Positions 54,594 to 62,441 of a stretch of 64,000 bases of DNA are shown here, one piece after another. The notes under the pieces were generated by a model. That model was given only the letters and a program-made list of their open reading frames with translations, was not told the DNA's origin and ran no database searches. This DNA is from Actinobacteria bacterium OV320. GTDB taxonomy: Bacteria > Actinomycetota > Actinomycetes > Streptomycetales > Streptomycetaceae. The translations under genes and the position numbers were made by a program. The stretch's first letter is position 1. Each line of letters starts with the position of its first letter. The stretch is from contig LJCX01000030.1 of the NCBI GenBank assembly GCA_001298545.1, forward strand, positions 434,001 to 498,000. Direction: 5' to 3'.

Positions 54594-55795
54594 CCGAGCC
54601 CGAGCCCAAGAAGAGCACCGCCGCCCAGCGGACCGTCCACGACGTCCACGACGCCCGCGATGTCCGCGATGTCCGCGACCGACACGACGTAAACGACGTG
54701 CGCCCCGCCGACTCGTTGGCGGACGAGCTCGATGTCCGCCGCGCCGGCGCCACCGCTGACGGGCTCGACGCCCACCTGGTCGTGCAGCGCGGCGCGTTCC
54801 GGCTCGACGTGACGCTGAACGTGGCACCGGGTGAGGTGGTCGCCCTGCTCGGTCCGAACGGCGCGGGGAAGACCACCGCGCTGCGCGCCCTCGCCGGTCT
54901 GACGCCGCTCACCGACGGTCGGCTACGGCTGGACGGCAGCGCGTTGGACGGTACGCCGCCGGAGTCCCGCCCGGTCGGTGTCGTCTTCCAGGACTACCTG
55001 CTCTTCCCGCATCTGACCGCCCTGGACAACGTGGCCTTCGGGCCGCGCTGCCAGGGCGCGACGAAGGCGGAGGCCCGCGCCCAGGCCGCCGAGTGGCTGG
55101 ACCGGCTGGGTCTGGCGGCGCACGCGGGCGCCAAGCCGCGCAGGCTGTCCGGGGGCCAGGCCCAGCGGGTCGCCCTGGCCCGTGCGCTGGCGACCCGACC
55201 ACGGCTGCTGCTCCTGGACGAGCCGCTGGCGGCCCTGGACGCCCGCACCCGGCTGGAAGTCCGTGCCCAACTCCGGCGCCACCTGGCCGAGTTCGAGGCC
55301 GTCGCCGTCCTGGTCACACACGATCCGCTGGACGCCATGGTGCTCGCCGACCGACTCGTCGTCGTCGAACACGGGCGGGTCGTCCAGGAGGGCGCGCCGT
55401 CCGACATCGCCCGCCATCCCCGTACGGACTACATCGCCCAGTTGGTCGGCCTGAACCTCTACCGCGGCGAGGCCGACGGTCACACCGTCCGCCTCGACGC
55501 CGGACCGCCCATCACCACCACCGAGGTCCTGTCCGGCCCGGTGTTCGTGGCGTTCCCGCCGAGCGCGGTCACCCTCTACCGCGACCGCCCCACCGGGGCC
55601 AGCGCCCGCAACCTCTGGCACTGCGAGGTCGCCGGCCTGGAGACCCACGGCGACCAGATCCGCGCCGACCTCACCGGCGAACTCCCGCTCGCCGCGGACC
55701 TCACGACGGTCGCCGCGGCCGAACTCGATCTGCACCCGGGGGCACGGGTCTGGGCGGCGGTGAAGGCCACGCAGACCCACGCCTACCCGGTCTGA
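54590..55795 (+). CDS. modC: Molybdate ABC transporter ATP-binding protein
   Basis: A 401-residue ATPase: Walker A GPNGAGKTT, Q loop VFQDYLLFP, signature LSGGQAQ, Walker B LLLLDEPLAALD and a C-terminal TOBE/Mop-like regulatory domain (about 290-398). The N-terminus is odd: about 50 extra residues containing seven triplet units (VHD, VHD, ARD, VRD, VRD, RHD, VND), coded by 9-base repeats at about 54637-54700, which other ModC proteins lack. ATG 54590 overlaps the modB stop. Confidence 0.93.
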   Translation: MTEPEPKKSTAAQRTVHDVHDARDVRDVRDRHDVNDVRPADSLADELDVRRAGATADGLDAHLVVQRGAFRLDVTLNVAPGEVVALLGPNGAGKTTALRALAGLTPLTDGRLRLDGSALDGTPPESRPVGVVFQDYLLFPHLTALDNVAFGPRCQGATKAEARAQAAEWLDRLGLAAHAGAKPRRLSGGQAQRVALARALATRPRLLLLDEPLAALDARTRLEVRAQLRRHLAEFEAVAVLVTHDPLDAMVLADRLVVVEHGRVVQEGAPSDIARHPRTDYIAQLVGLNLYRGEADGHTVRLDAGPPITTTEVLSGPVFVAFPPSAVTLYRDRPTGASARNLWHCEVAGLETHGDQIRADLTGELPLAADLTTVAAAELDLHPGARVWAAVKATQTHAYPV

Positions 55796-56102
55796 CACGA
55801 CGCCGGGACAGACCCGGGCCGGCCCCGACCACAACCGACCGACACTGGCCCCTCCCGGCGGTCCGGGTCTGCCGGGGCTGGTCCGGTCCGAGTCGAGTTC
55901 CGGAGGTGGGTCCGGGCGGGTCCGGGCGGTCCCGGGTGCGATCAGTGGCGCCGGCCTCCCAGGCCAGCCCCCTTGAAATTTACGACCTCGCCTCGGCGGG
56001 CGGCCTGGGCGGGCCTACGACGCCGGAAGCGGCGGGCCTTGTGACGGGCCCGCCGCTCACGATGCGGTGCCCGTCACGGGCCCGCCGTCCAGGACCGGCC
56101 GC
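55796..56102. other. 307-base convergent gap after modC
   Basis: No gene seen. It contains GGGTCCGGGC-type repeats (about 55905-55940) and the terminator hairpin listed separately. Confidence 0.6.
56029..56056. terminator. Terminator hairpin between modC and the DUF6299 gene
   Basis: Perfect 10-base arms GCGGCGGGCC and complement with an 8-base loop, between convergent genes. Confidence 0.75.
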
Positions 56103-56531
56103 TCAGCCGGCGGTCAGCGTGATGTCCCGCTCCTGCGCCGCGTGGAAGCGGGGCAGCGGCAGGCCGCCCTGGGGGCGGAGCTCCATCAGCGTGGCCTCGA
56201 CGTGGGCCGCACCGGGCTCGAGGTCGGTCGGACCGGCCTTGCCGGTGTTCTTCCAAGCGTGCTCGGCGCCGTCGCACACGGCGCGGGTGCCGCCGATGCC
56301 GTGCCGTGCCTTGCCGGAACCCTGGCCGACGGAGGAGCTGACGAAGACGGGACCCGCGTTGCCGAGACAGCGGTAGGTGCCCGAGAGGGTGATGGTGCCG
56401 TCCGAGGCGATGCTGCCGACCTGGTCGACGGTGACGGACTCCGACGGATCGGCGGTGGCCGTGACCGTCGGGGCGGCGAGCAGGAGCAGTACGGCACCGG
56501 CGGCCGCGGAGAGGGCGGGACGCAACGACAT
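56103..56531 (-). CDS. Secreted DUF6299-type protein
   Basis: A 142-residue protein with a Sec signal peptide (LRPALSAAAGAVLLLLAAPTVTATA). The mature part begins ADPSESVTVDQVGSIASDGT and has beta-strand-rich sequence with two cysteines (YRCLGNAG, RAVCDGAEH) likely to form a disulfide, as in DUF6299. Function is unknown. ATG 56531 is fixed by AGGAGG seven bases upstream. Confidence 0.8.
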   Translation of the reverse strand: MSLRPALSAAAGAVLLLLAAPTVTATADPSESVTVDQVGSIASDGTITLSGTYRCLGNAGPVFVSSSVGQGSGKARHGIGGTRAVCDGAEHAWKNTGKAGPTDLEPGAAHVEATLMELRPQGGLPLPRFHAAQERDITLTAG

Positions 56532-56761
56532 GGGAGAACCTCCTGTTGTGGGGGCCTCCACAGGTACCGGGCGGGCGCGCCCGGGGCGGTGATCGTCACT
56601 CCTTCGGTGGCGAGTCCGCACCTGTCGTCGACGAACGGTCCTGGAGTTGTCCTGGTGCTGTCACGCTTGCGGGCACCCTCTGGAGATGCGGGCGGGACGG
56701 GCGCATGGTCTTTCCATGGGGGCCGACCGGACGGCCGACCCCACCGACGTGGAGGTACTCC

Positions 56762-56965
56762 ATGTGTTCCCACCAGTTTCCCAGCGCTTCTGCCGACGCC
56801 CGGCCGGTCGACCTCGCCCACGTCGTCGCCGCCCACCCCGAGCAGGGCTGGAACCTGCTGTGTGACGGCACCATCGTCTTCGACGACTCCGGCGAACTGC
56901 TGCCCGACGGTCGGGTCGTGGACCCGCACCGGGTGACCGCCGGGGCGTTGGCCGTCGCCGCCTGA
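56762..56965 (+). CDS. Small DUF5999-type protein
   Basis: A 67-residue protein starting MCSHQFPSASADARPVDLAH and containing HPEQGWNLLCDGTIVFDDSGELLPDG, which matches small Streptomyces proteins of the DUF5999 type. Two cysteines and a histidine near the N-terminus might bind a metal. GGAGG lies six bases before the ATG. It is divergent from the DUF6299 gene. Confidence 0.85.
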   Translation: MCSHQFPSASADARPVDLAHVVAAHPEQGWNLLCDGTIVFDDSGELLPDGRVVDPHRVTAGALAVAA

Positions 56966-57021
56966 CCTTGATCATCGGGGCGGGCCCGCCGAACCGCCTC
57001 CGCCGGAGCCGGTTGGTTGCG

Positions 57022-57205
57022 GATACCGGTTACGGAAACGGGCTACCGAGCCTGGTTGCTGATACCGGTTACGGAAAACGCGTCGCGATACCGGTTACGG
57101 AAACGGGCCTCTGACACCCGTCACGGAAACGGGTCACAGAAACGGACCGCTGACATCGGTCACGGAAACGGGTCACGGAAACGGGTCTCTGATACCGGTT
57201 ACCGG
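57022..57205. repeat. Degenerate repeat array built on CCGGTTACGGAAACGG
   Basis: At least five units start GATACCGGTTACGGAAACGG or a variant (57022, 57061, 57087, 57113, 57190), spaced about 26-40 bases apart. They fill the gap between a small gene and the end of the RidA gene. Units can form weak CCGGTT/AACGGG hairpins. Similar to the array at 42253. Confidence 0.75.
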
Positions 57206-57211
57206 CCCGGT

Positions 57212-57610
57212 TCACTCGAGTACCGCGAACCCGTCCAGTTCGACGAGTGCCTGCTCGTCCCAGAGTCGTACGATCCCGACGACCGCCATCGCCGGATAGT
57301 CGCGGCCCGCCAGCTCCCGCCAAATAGCGCCCAGTTCAGAAGCCTTGTCGCGATACGCGGCGACATCCGTGACGTAGACGGTGACGCGCGCCAGGTCCGA
57401 CGCCGTACCGCCCGCTGCCGTCAGGGCGGCCAGCAGATTCGTCAGCGCCCGGGTGAACTGCTCCGGCAGCGACTCCCCCACGATCTTCCCGTCGGCGTCG
57501 AGTGCCGTCTGGCCGGCCAGGAAGACGATCCGCTCACCGGCGGCGACGACGGCATGGGAGAAACCGAGGGGCGGGGAGAGTTCGGGCGGGTTGACGCGTT
57601 CGATGGTCAC
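57212..57610 (-). CDS. RidA family protein lacking the usual active-site arginine
   Basis: A 132-residue YjgF/YER057c/UK114-fold protein (LAGQTALDADGKIVGES, VTVYVTDVAAYRDKASE, ALVELDGFAVLE). Classic RidA deaminases have Arg in PARSxVEV; here the segment is PAMAVVGIV, so the 2-aminoacrylate deaminase activity is unlikely. Such variants occur in CoA-thioester pathways for aromatic acids. GTG 57610 follows GGAGG by four bases and overlaps the acyl-CoA dehydrogenase stop, so the two act together. Confidence 0.9.
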   Translation of the reverse strand: MTIERVNPPELSPPLGFSHAVVAAGERIVFLAGQTALDADGKIVGESLPEQFTRALTNLLAALTAAGGTASDLARVTVYVTDVAAYRDKASELGAIWRELAGRDYPAMAVVGIVRLWDEQALVELDGFAVLE

Positions 57611-58743
57611 CTGGCCTCCAGATCGGCGAGTTCGGCGTACAACTCCCGCGCGATGATGCCGCGTTGGACCTCGCTGGCACCCTCGTAGATCCGCGGCGCG
57701 CGCACCTCCCGGTAGAGGTGCTCGAGCAGGTGGCCGCGGCGCAGGGCGCGCGCTCCATGGAGTTGGACGGCCGTGTCGACGACGTACTGCGCGGTCTCGG
57801 TGGCGAACAGCTTGGCCATCGCGGCACGCTTGGGGACGTCCGGGGCTCCGCTGTCGTACGCCGACGCCGCGGCGTGGACCATCAGGCGCGCGGCCTCCGT
57901 GCGCAGGGCCATCTCGGCGACCTGGTGGGCCACCGTCTGAAGGTCGCTCAACTTGCCGCCGAAGGCGTCCCGCCGGGCGGTGTGGTCCAGGGTCGCGTCG
58001 AGGGCGGCCTGCGCCATACCGACGGCGAAGGCGCCGACGCTGGGGCGGAACAGGTTGAGGGTGCCCATGGCGACCCGGAAACCGCGGTCGGGTTCGCCGA
58101 GCACGTCGTCCGCCGTGACCGGGACGGCATCGAAGCGGAGGGCGCCGATGGGGTGCGGGGAGAGCATGTCGAGAGCGGAGCCGGTGAGGCCGGCGCGGTC
58201 GGCGGGAACGAGGAAAGCCGTTACCCCGCGGGAGCCTGCACCCGGGGTGGTGCGGGCGAAGACGGTGTAGAAGTCGGCCTCGGGAGCATTGGAGATCCAG
58301 CACTTCTCCCCGGTGAGCCGCCAGCCGTCCGGCCCGTCCCGCTCGGCGGTCAGGGCCAGGGCCGCGGCGTCCGAGCCCGCGCCCGGCTCGCTCAGAGCGA
58401 AGGCGGCGATCGCGGTGCCGTCGGTGACCCGGGGCAGCCAGTGCCGACGCTGGGCGGGGCTGCCGTGGGCGTGGACCGGATGCGCGCCCAGCCCTTGCAG
58501 CGCGAGAGCGGTCTCCGCCTCCGTGCAGGCGTAGGCGAGGGACTCGCGCATCAGGCAGAGATCGACGGCACCGGAGGTGAACAGTCGCGGCAGCAGGCCG
58601 AGCCGGCCGAGTTCGGCGACGAGCGGGCGGTTGACGCGACCCGGCTCGCCTTTCTCGGCGAGTGGGCGCAGCTGTTCGGCGGCAAGGGTACGCAGTTCGG
58701 CGCACCAGGCGGACTGTGCCGGTTCGAGCGAGAATGCGGGCAT
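57607..58743 (-). CDS. Acyl-CoA dehydrogenase
   Basis: A 378-residue flavoprotein. It has FALSEPGAGSDAAAL and KCWISNAPEADFYTVFA (FAD/substrate motifs), and the C-terminal IYEGASEVQRGII with the expected catalytic Glu. It would oxidise an acyl-CoA to an enoyl-CoA with electron transfer flavoprotein. The gene context suggests an alicyclic or ring-derived acyl-CoA from aromatic-acid breakdown rather than a fatty acid. The RidA-like gene is coupled by a GTGA overlap. Confidence 0.93.
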   Translation of the reverse strand: MPAFSLEPAQSAWCAELRTLAAEQLRPLAEKGEPGRVNRPLVAELGRLGLLPRLFTSGAVDLCLMRESLAYACTEAETALALQGLGAHPVHAHGSPAQRRHWLPRVTDGTAIAAFALSEPGAGSDAAALALTAERDGPDGWRLTGEKCWISNAPEADFYTVFARTTPGAGSRGVTAFLVPADRAGLTGSALDMLSPHPIGALRFDAVPVTADDVLGEPDRGFRVAMGTLNLFRPSVGAFAVGMAQAALDATLDHTARRDAFGGKLSDLQTVAHQVAEMALRTEAARLMVHAAASAYDSGAPDVPKRAAMAKLFATETAQYVVDTAVQLHGARALRRGHLLEHLYREVRAPRIYEGASEVQRGIIARELYAELADLEAR

Positions 58744-58773
58744 CGCCTGTCCCCTCTGCCGTACGTGACCTGC

Positions 58774-58843
58774 CGTTGCTGTTTCTGCCGGTGCTGTTGC
58801 TGTTTCTGCTGTTGCTGTTTCCGCTTGCCTGTTTCTGCTGGGC
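58774..58843. repeat. Imperfect CTGTTGCTGTTT repeat
   Basis: Drifted CTGTTG/CTGTTT hexamers in the divergent gap (58744-59024) between the dehydrogenase and ligase genes; the complement of the (GCAACA)n array at 16181. No gene is seen in the gap. Confidence 0.75.
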
Positions 58844-59024
58844 CTGACTTGCCGCGACTGCGCCTGACTTTCCGCAACCGTTTCTGGTTGCGTCTCCTCT
58901 CCGACGGTATCGCGTACCGTTGACTGTCGTCACCAACGCGCTACGCTCGCTTGCGCGACCCCAAGTCGACGCCCGCCCGGGCAGCCCAGCCGGACAGTCC
59001 ATCCAGGCAAGGGGGCGAACGCCC

Positions 59025-60776
59025 ATGAACGTCTCGGCCCATGTCGACACCTTCGCGCGCGACCACCTTCCGCCGCCCGGCGACTGGCCCGACCTCCGTT
59101 TCGATCTGCCCGAACTGGTCTACCCCGATCGGGTGAACTGCGCCGCCGAGTTGCTCGACCACACCGCACCGGACCGGCCGGTGTTCCACACCAGCTCCGG
59201 GCCTTCCTGGACGTACGGCGAGCTGCGGGCCCGCGTCGACCGGATCGCGCATCTGCTCAGCGGCGCTCTCGGAGTCGTCCCCGGCAACCGGGTGCTGCTG
59301 CGCGGCCCCACCACACCCTGGCTCGCGGCCTGCTGGCTGGCGGTGCTGAAGGCGGGCGCGATCGCGGTCACCGTTCTGGCCCAGCAGCGGCCGAACGAGC
59401 TGCGCACCATGTGCGAGATCGCGCGGGTGGAGCACGCGCTCTGCGACATCAGGGCCGTGGACGATCTCGCCAAGGCCGAAATACCCGGGCTCCGGATCAC
59501 GACGTACGGCGGTGACGCCCCCGACGACCTGCTGAACCGGTCGGCGCCGCAAGAGCCGTATCAGGCTGTCGAAACCGCTTCCGACGACGTGGCGCTGATC
59601 GCCTTCACCTCCGGCACCACCGGCCGCCCGAAGGGCTGTCTGCACTTTCACCGGGACGTACTGGCAATCGCGGACACCTTCTCGCGGCACATACTGAAAC
59701 CGCTTCCGGACGATGTCTTCGCCGGCAGTCCCCCGCTCGGTTTCACCTTCGGCCTCGGCGGGCTGGTCGTCTTCCCGTTGCGAGCCGGCGCCAGCTCGCT
59801 GCTGCTCGAACAGGCGGGTCCCCGCCAGCTGTTGCCCGCGATCGCCGCGCATCGGGTGACCGTGCTGTTCACAGCTCCCACGGCCTACCGCGCGATGCTC
59901 GACGAGCTCAGCGGCCTGACCGGCCTGAACGGCTTGAACGGCTTGAACGGCCTCGACGACCCGGACCGCCCCGACCCACACGACGTCTCCTCGCTGCGCC
60001 GTTGTGTCTCCGCCGGCGAGAACCTCCCCGCCGCCACCTGGCAGGCCTGGCAGGAGCGGACCGGACTCCGGCTGATCAACGGCATCGGCGCCACCGAGCT
60101 GCTGCACATCTTCATCTCGGCCGCCGACGAACACATCCGGCCCGGCACGACCGGTGTCCCCGTCCCCGGCTGGCACGCGCGCGTGCAGGACCCGGGCGGC
60201 AGACCCGTGCCCGACGGCGAGCCCGGACTGCTCGCCGTGCGCGGTCCGGTCGGCTGCCGCTACCTCGCCGACCCCCGTCAGCAGCAGTACGTACGCGACG
60301 GCTGGAACGTCACCGGCGACACCTATGTCCGTGAGGCCGACGGCTACTTCCGGTATGTCGCCCGCGCCGACGACATGATCATCTCGGCCGGGTACAACAT
60401 CGCGGGGCCCGAGGTCGAGGAGGCGCTGCTGCGGCACCCGGACGTGGTCGAGGCGGCGGTCGTGGGACGGCCCGACGAGCAACGGGGGCAGGTGGTCGTC
60501 GCGTTCGCCGTCCTGCGGCCGGGTGCCCGGCGCGACGTGGAGGCACTGCGCGCCTTCCTCAAGGAGGAGTTGGCACCGTACAAGTGTCCGCGCGAGTTCG
60601 TCTTCCTGGACGCGCTGCCGCGCACGGCGACCGGGAAACTCCAGAGATTCAGGCTGCGCATCGAAGGCCACGGCGACAGCCACACCCACACCCACACCCA
60701 CACCCACACCCACACCCACACCCACACCCACAGCGAAGATCACGTCGGTGATCAGACCAATAGTGACCAGCACTGA
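59025..60776 (+). CDS. Aryl-CoA ligase (AMP-dependent synthetase, benzoate/2-aminobenzoate-CoA type)
   Basis: A 583-residue adenylating enzyme that activates an aromatic acid with ATP and CoA. It shows FTSGTTGRPKG, IGATELLHIF, GDTYVREADGYFRYVARADDMI and the C-terminal lysine motif RTATGKLQRF. The LLHIFISA segment resembles benzoate- and 2-aminobenzoate-CoA ligases. Two oddities: NGLNGLNGL repeats (about 303-312), and a C-terminal tail of about nine His-Thr pairs encoded by CACACC repeats (60681-60731). ATG 59025 gives the normal N-terminus. Confidence 0.9.
   Translation: MNVSAHVDTFARDHLPPPGDWPDLRFDLPELVYPDRVNCAAELLDHTAPDRPVFHTSSGPSWTYGELRARVDRIAHLLSGALGVVPGNRVLLRGPTTPWLAACWLAVLKAGAIAVTVLAQQRPNELRTMCEIARVEHALCDIRAVDDLAKAEIPGLRITTYGGDAPDDLLNRSAPQEPYQAVETASDDVALIAFTSGTTGRPKGCLHFHRDVLAIADTFSRHILKPLPDDVFAGSPPLGFTFGLGGLVVFPLRAGASSLLLEQAGPRQLLPAIAAHRVTVLFTAPTAYRAMLDELSGLTGLNGLNGLNGLDDPDRPDPHDVSSLRRCVSAGENLPAATWQAWQERTGLRLINGIGATELLHIFISAADEHIRPGTTGVPVPGWHARVQDPGGRPVPDGEPGLLAVRGPVGCRYLADPRQQQYVRDGWNVTGDTYVREADGYFRYVARADDMIISAGYNIAGPEVEEALLRHPDVVEAAVVGRPDEQRGQVVVAFAVLRPGARRDVEALRAFLKEELAPYKCPREFVFLDALPRTATGKLQRFRLRIEGHGDSHTHTHTHTHTHTHTHTHSEDHVGDQTNSDQH
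60681..60731 (+). repeat. (CACACC)n repeat encoding a His-Thr tail, about 8.5 copies
   Basis: A perfect hexanucleotide microsatellite in the last codons of the ligase gene. Copy-number change would lengthen or shorten the His-Thr tail without changing frame. Confidence 0.95.
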
Positions 60777-60791
60777 TACCGAAGACCTAAG

Positions 60792-61619
60792 ATGATCAAC
60801 GTGTCCGATCAGCCCGCACCCCGGTCTCTCATCGTCACGCTCTACGGCGCGTACGGCCGCTTCGCACCGGGCCCGGTGCCCGTCGCCGAGCTGATCCGGC
60901 TGCTAGCCGCGGTCGGTGTCGACGCGCCCTCCGTACGCTCCTCGGTGTCCCGGCTGAAGCGGCGTGGACTGCTGCTGCCGGCCCGCACGGCGCAGGGCGC
61001 GGCCGGGTACGAACTGTCCGACGAGGCAAGACAGTTGCTCGACGACGGCGATCGGCGCATCTATGCCACGGCCCCGCCGGCGGACGAGGGCTGGGTGCTG
61101 GCGGTGTTCTCCGTGCCGGAGTCGGAGCGGCAGAAGCGGCACGTGCTGCGGTCGCGGCTCGCGGGCCTGGGGTTCGGTACCGCCGCACCGGGGGTGTGGA
61201 TCGCGCCGGCGCGGCTGTACGACGAGACCCGGCACACCCTCCGACGGCTGCGCCTCGATCCGTACGTCGACCTCTTCCGCGGCGAGCATCTCGGCTTCTC
61301 GCCGACCGTCGAGTCCGTCGCCCGCTGGTGGGACCTGGCGGCCATCGCCAAGGAGCACGAGACGTTCCTCGACGGCCACGAGCGCGTGCTGCACGCCTGG
61401 CGGCAGCGTCCGGACACGCCGCCGGAGGAGGCCTACCGGGACTATCTCCTCGCCCTGGACTCCTGGCGGCACCTGCCCTACACCGACCCCGGCCTGCCCG
61501 CCCGTCTGCTGCCCGAGGACTGGCCGGGGACCCGTTCGGCGGCCGTGTTCCGGGGACTGCACGAGCGGTTGCGGGACGCGGGGGCGCAGTTCGCGGGAGT
61601 GACCCCGCACGCGCCATGA
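60792..61619 (+). CDS. PaaX-family transcriptional regulator
   Basis: A 275-residue regulator of the PaaX type. The N-terminal winged helix is at about 10-75 (LIVTLYGAYGR, VRSSVSRLKRRGLL), and the central and C-terminal PaaX domains include WVLAVFSVPESERQKRHVLRSRL and RDYLLALDSWRHLPYTDPGLP. PaaX proteins repress aromatic-acid catabolic genes and are released by the aryl-CoA. It begins 15 bases after the ligase gene, so it likely senses the ligase product. The start may be ATG 60792 or GTG 60804. Confidence 0.9.
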   Translation: MINVSDQPAPRSLIVTLYGAYGRFAPGPVPVAELIRLLAAVGVDAPSVRSSVSRLKRRGLLLPARTAQGAAGYELSDEARQLLDDGDRRIYATAPPADEGWVLAVFSVPESERQKRHVLRSRLAGLGFGTAAPGVWIAPARLYDETRHTLRRLRLDPYVDLFRGEHLGFSPTVESVARWWDLAAIAKEHETFLDGHERVLHAWRQRPDTPPEEAYRDYLLALDSWRHLPYTDPGLPARLLPEDWPGTRSAAVFRGLHERLRDAGAQFAGVTPHAP

Positions 61620-61717
61620 GTCACTCAGTCGAACCTCAGCTTCTTTGACCGGTCCTCTCAGATTCCTTACCTACCGTTTCCACGGGTGGACGACGGCAGG
61701 AATGAGGACTGTTGCGC

Positions 61718-62269
61718 ATGACCGACAAGCCGAGGACCCAGGGGGCCACGGTCTGGCTCACGGGGCTACCGAGCGCGGGCAAGACGACGATCGCCCGTTT
61801 CCTGAGCGATCGGCTGAGGGCGGAGGGCCATCGGGTGGAGGTCCTCGACGGTGACGAGATACGCCGTTTCCTCTCCGCGGGCCTCGGCTTCTCGCGGGCC
61901 GACCGGCACATCAACGTGCAGCGCGTCGGTCTTGTCTCGGAGGTCCTCGCCCGCAACGGCGTCCTGTCCGTCGTCCCCGTGATCGCGCCCTACGCCGACA
62001 GCCGCGAGGCGGTGCGGCTCCGGCACGAGAAGAGCGGCACACCGTACGTCGAAGTGCATGTCGCGACCCCGGTCGAGGTCTGCCGGGAGCGGGACGTGAA
62101 GGGGCTGTACGCCCGGCAGGCCGCGGGCGCGCTGACCGGGCTGACGGGCGTCGACGACCCGTACGAGGCCCCGGTCGACCCCGAACTGGTCCTCACGACG
62201 CAGGACCGGATACCGCCGGACTCGGCGGACGCGGTGTACGCGGTGCTGGCAGGTCGGGGGCTGGTGTGA
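61718..62269 (+). CDS. cysC: Adenylylsulfate kinase (APS kinase)
   Basis: A 183-residue kinase that phosphorylates adenylylsulfate to PAPS. It shows the P loop WLTGLPSAGKTTIA, DGDEIRRFLSAGLGFSRADR and the substrate lid NVQRVG, all typical of CysC. Length is normal. ATG 61718 is used; GAGG lies ten bases upstream, and a TTG two codons earlier is possible. It is not next to other sulfate-assimilation genes and sits inside the aromatic cluster, so it may serve sulfotransfer or be a chance neighbour. Confidence 0.93.
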   Translation: MTDKPRTQGATVWLTGLPSAGKTTIARFLSDRLRAEGHRVEVLDGDEIRRFLSAGLGFSRADRHINVQRVGLVSEVLARNGVLSVVPVIAPYADSREAVRLRHEKSGTPYVEVHVATPVEVCRERDVKGLYARQAAGALTGLTGVDDPYEAPVDPELVLTTQDRIPPDSADAVYAVLAGRGLV

Positions 62270-62283
62270 GCGCGGCGGTCCAA

Positions 62284-62427
62284 GCTCACCTGCCCGGTCC
62301 CGGGCCAGCTCGCATACCGGCTCCCGAATCGGCTCGCATACCGGCTCCCGAATCGGCTCACGTCCTGGCTCCCGAATCGGCTCACGTCCCGGCTCCCGAG
62401 TCGGCTCACCTGCCGGCTCCTGGGTCG
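62284..62427. repeat. 24-base tandem repeat, about six units
   Basis: Six head-to-tail 24-base units beginning GCTCGCATACCGGCTCCCG or drifted forms, in the gap between convergent cysC and the hydroxylase gene. A plus-strand frame reads it as Ala-Pro-Glu-Ser repeats but has no other support. Confidence 0.9.
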
Positions 62428-62441
62428 GCCTCCCAAGCGCC

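Noticed and set aside
57022..57205. Repeat array considered as CRISPR
   Set aside because: Units are degenerate, spacing varies and there are no unique spacers or cas genes.
57212..59050. A 612-residue fusion ending in RidA
   Set aside because: Its first part is the acyl-CoA dehydrogenase gene in a shadow frame; GGAGG and the GTGA overlap fix the RidA start at 57610.
61620..61717. Considered a riboswitch or leader upstream of cysC
   Set aside because: Only 98 bases with no SAM-box or other conserved fold visible.
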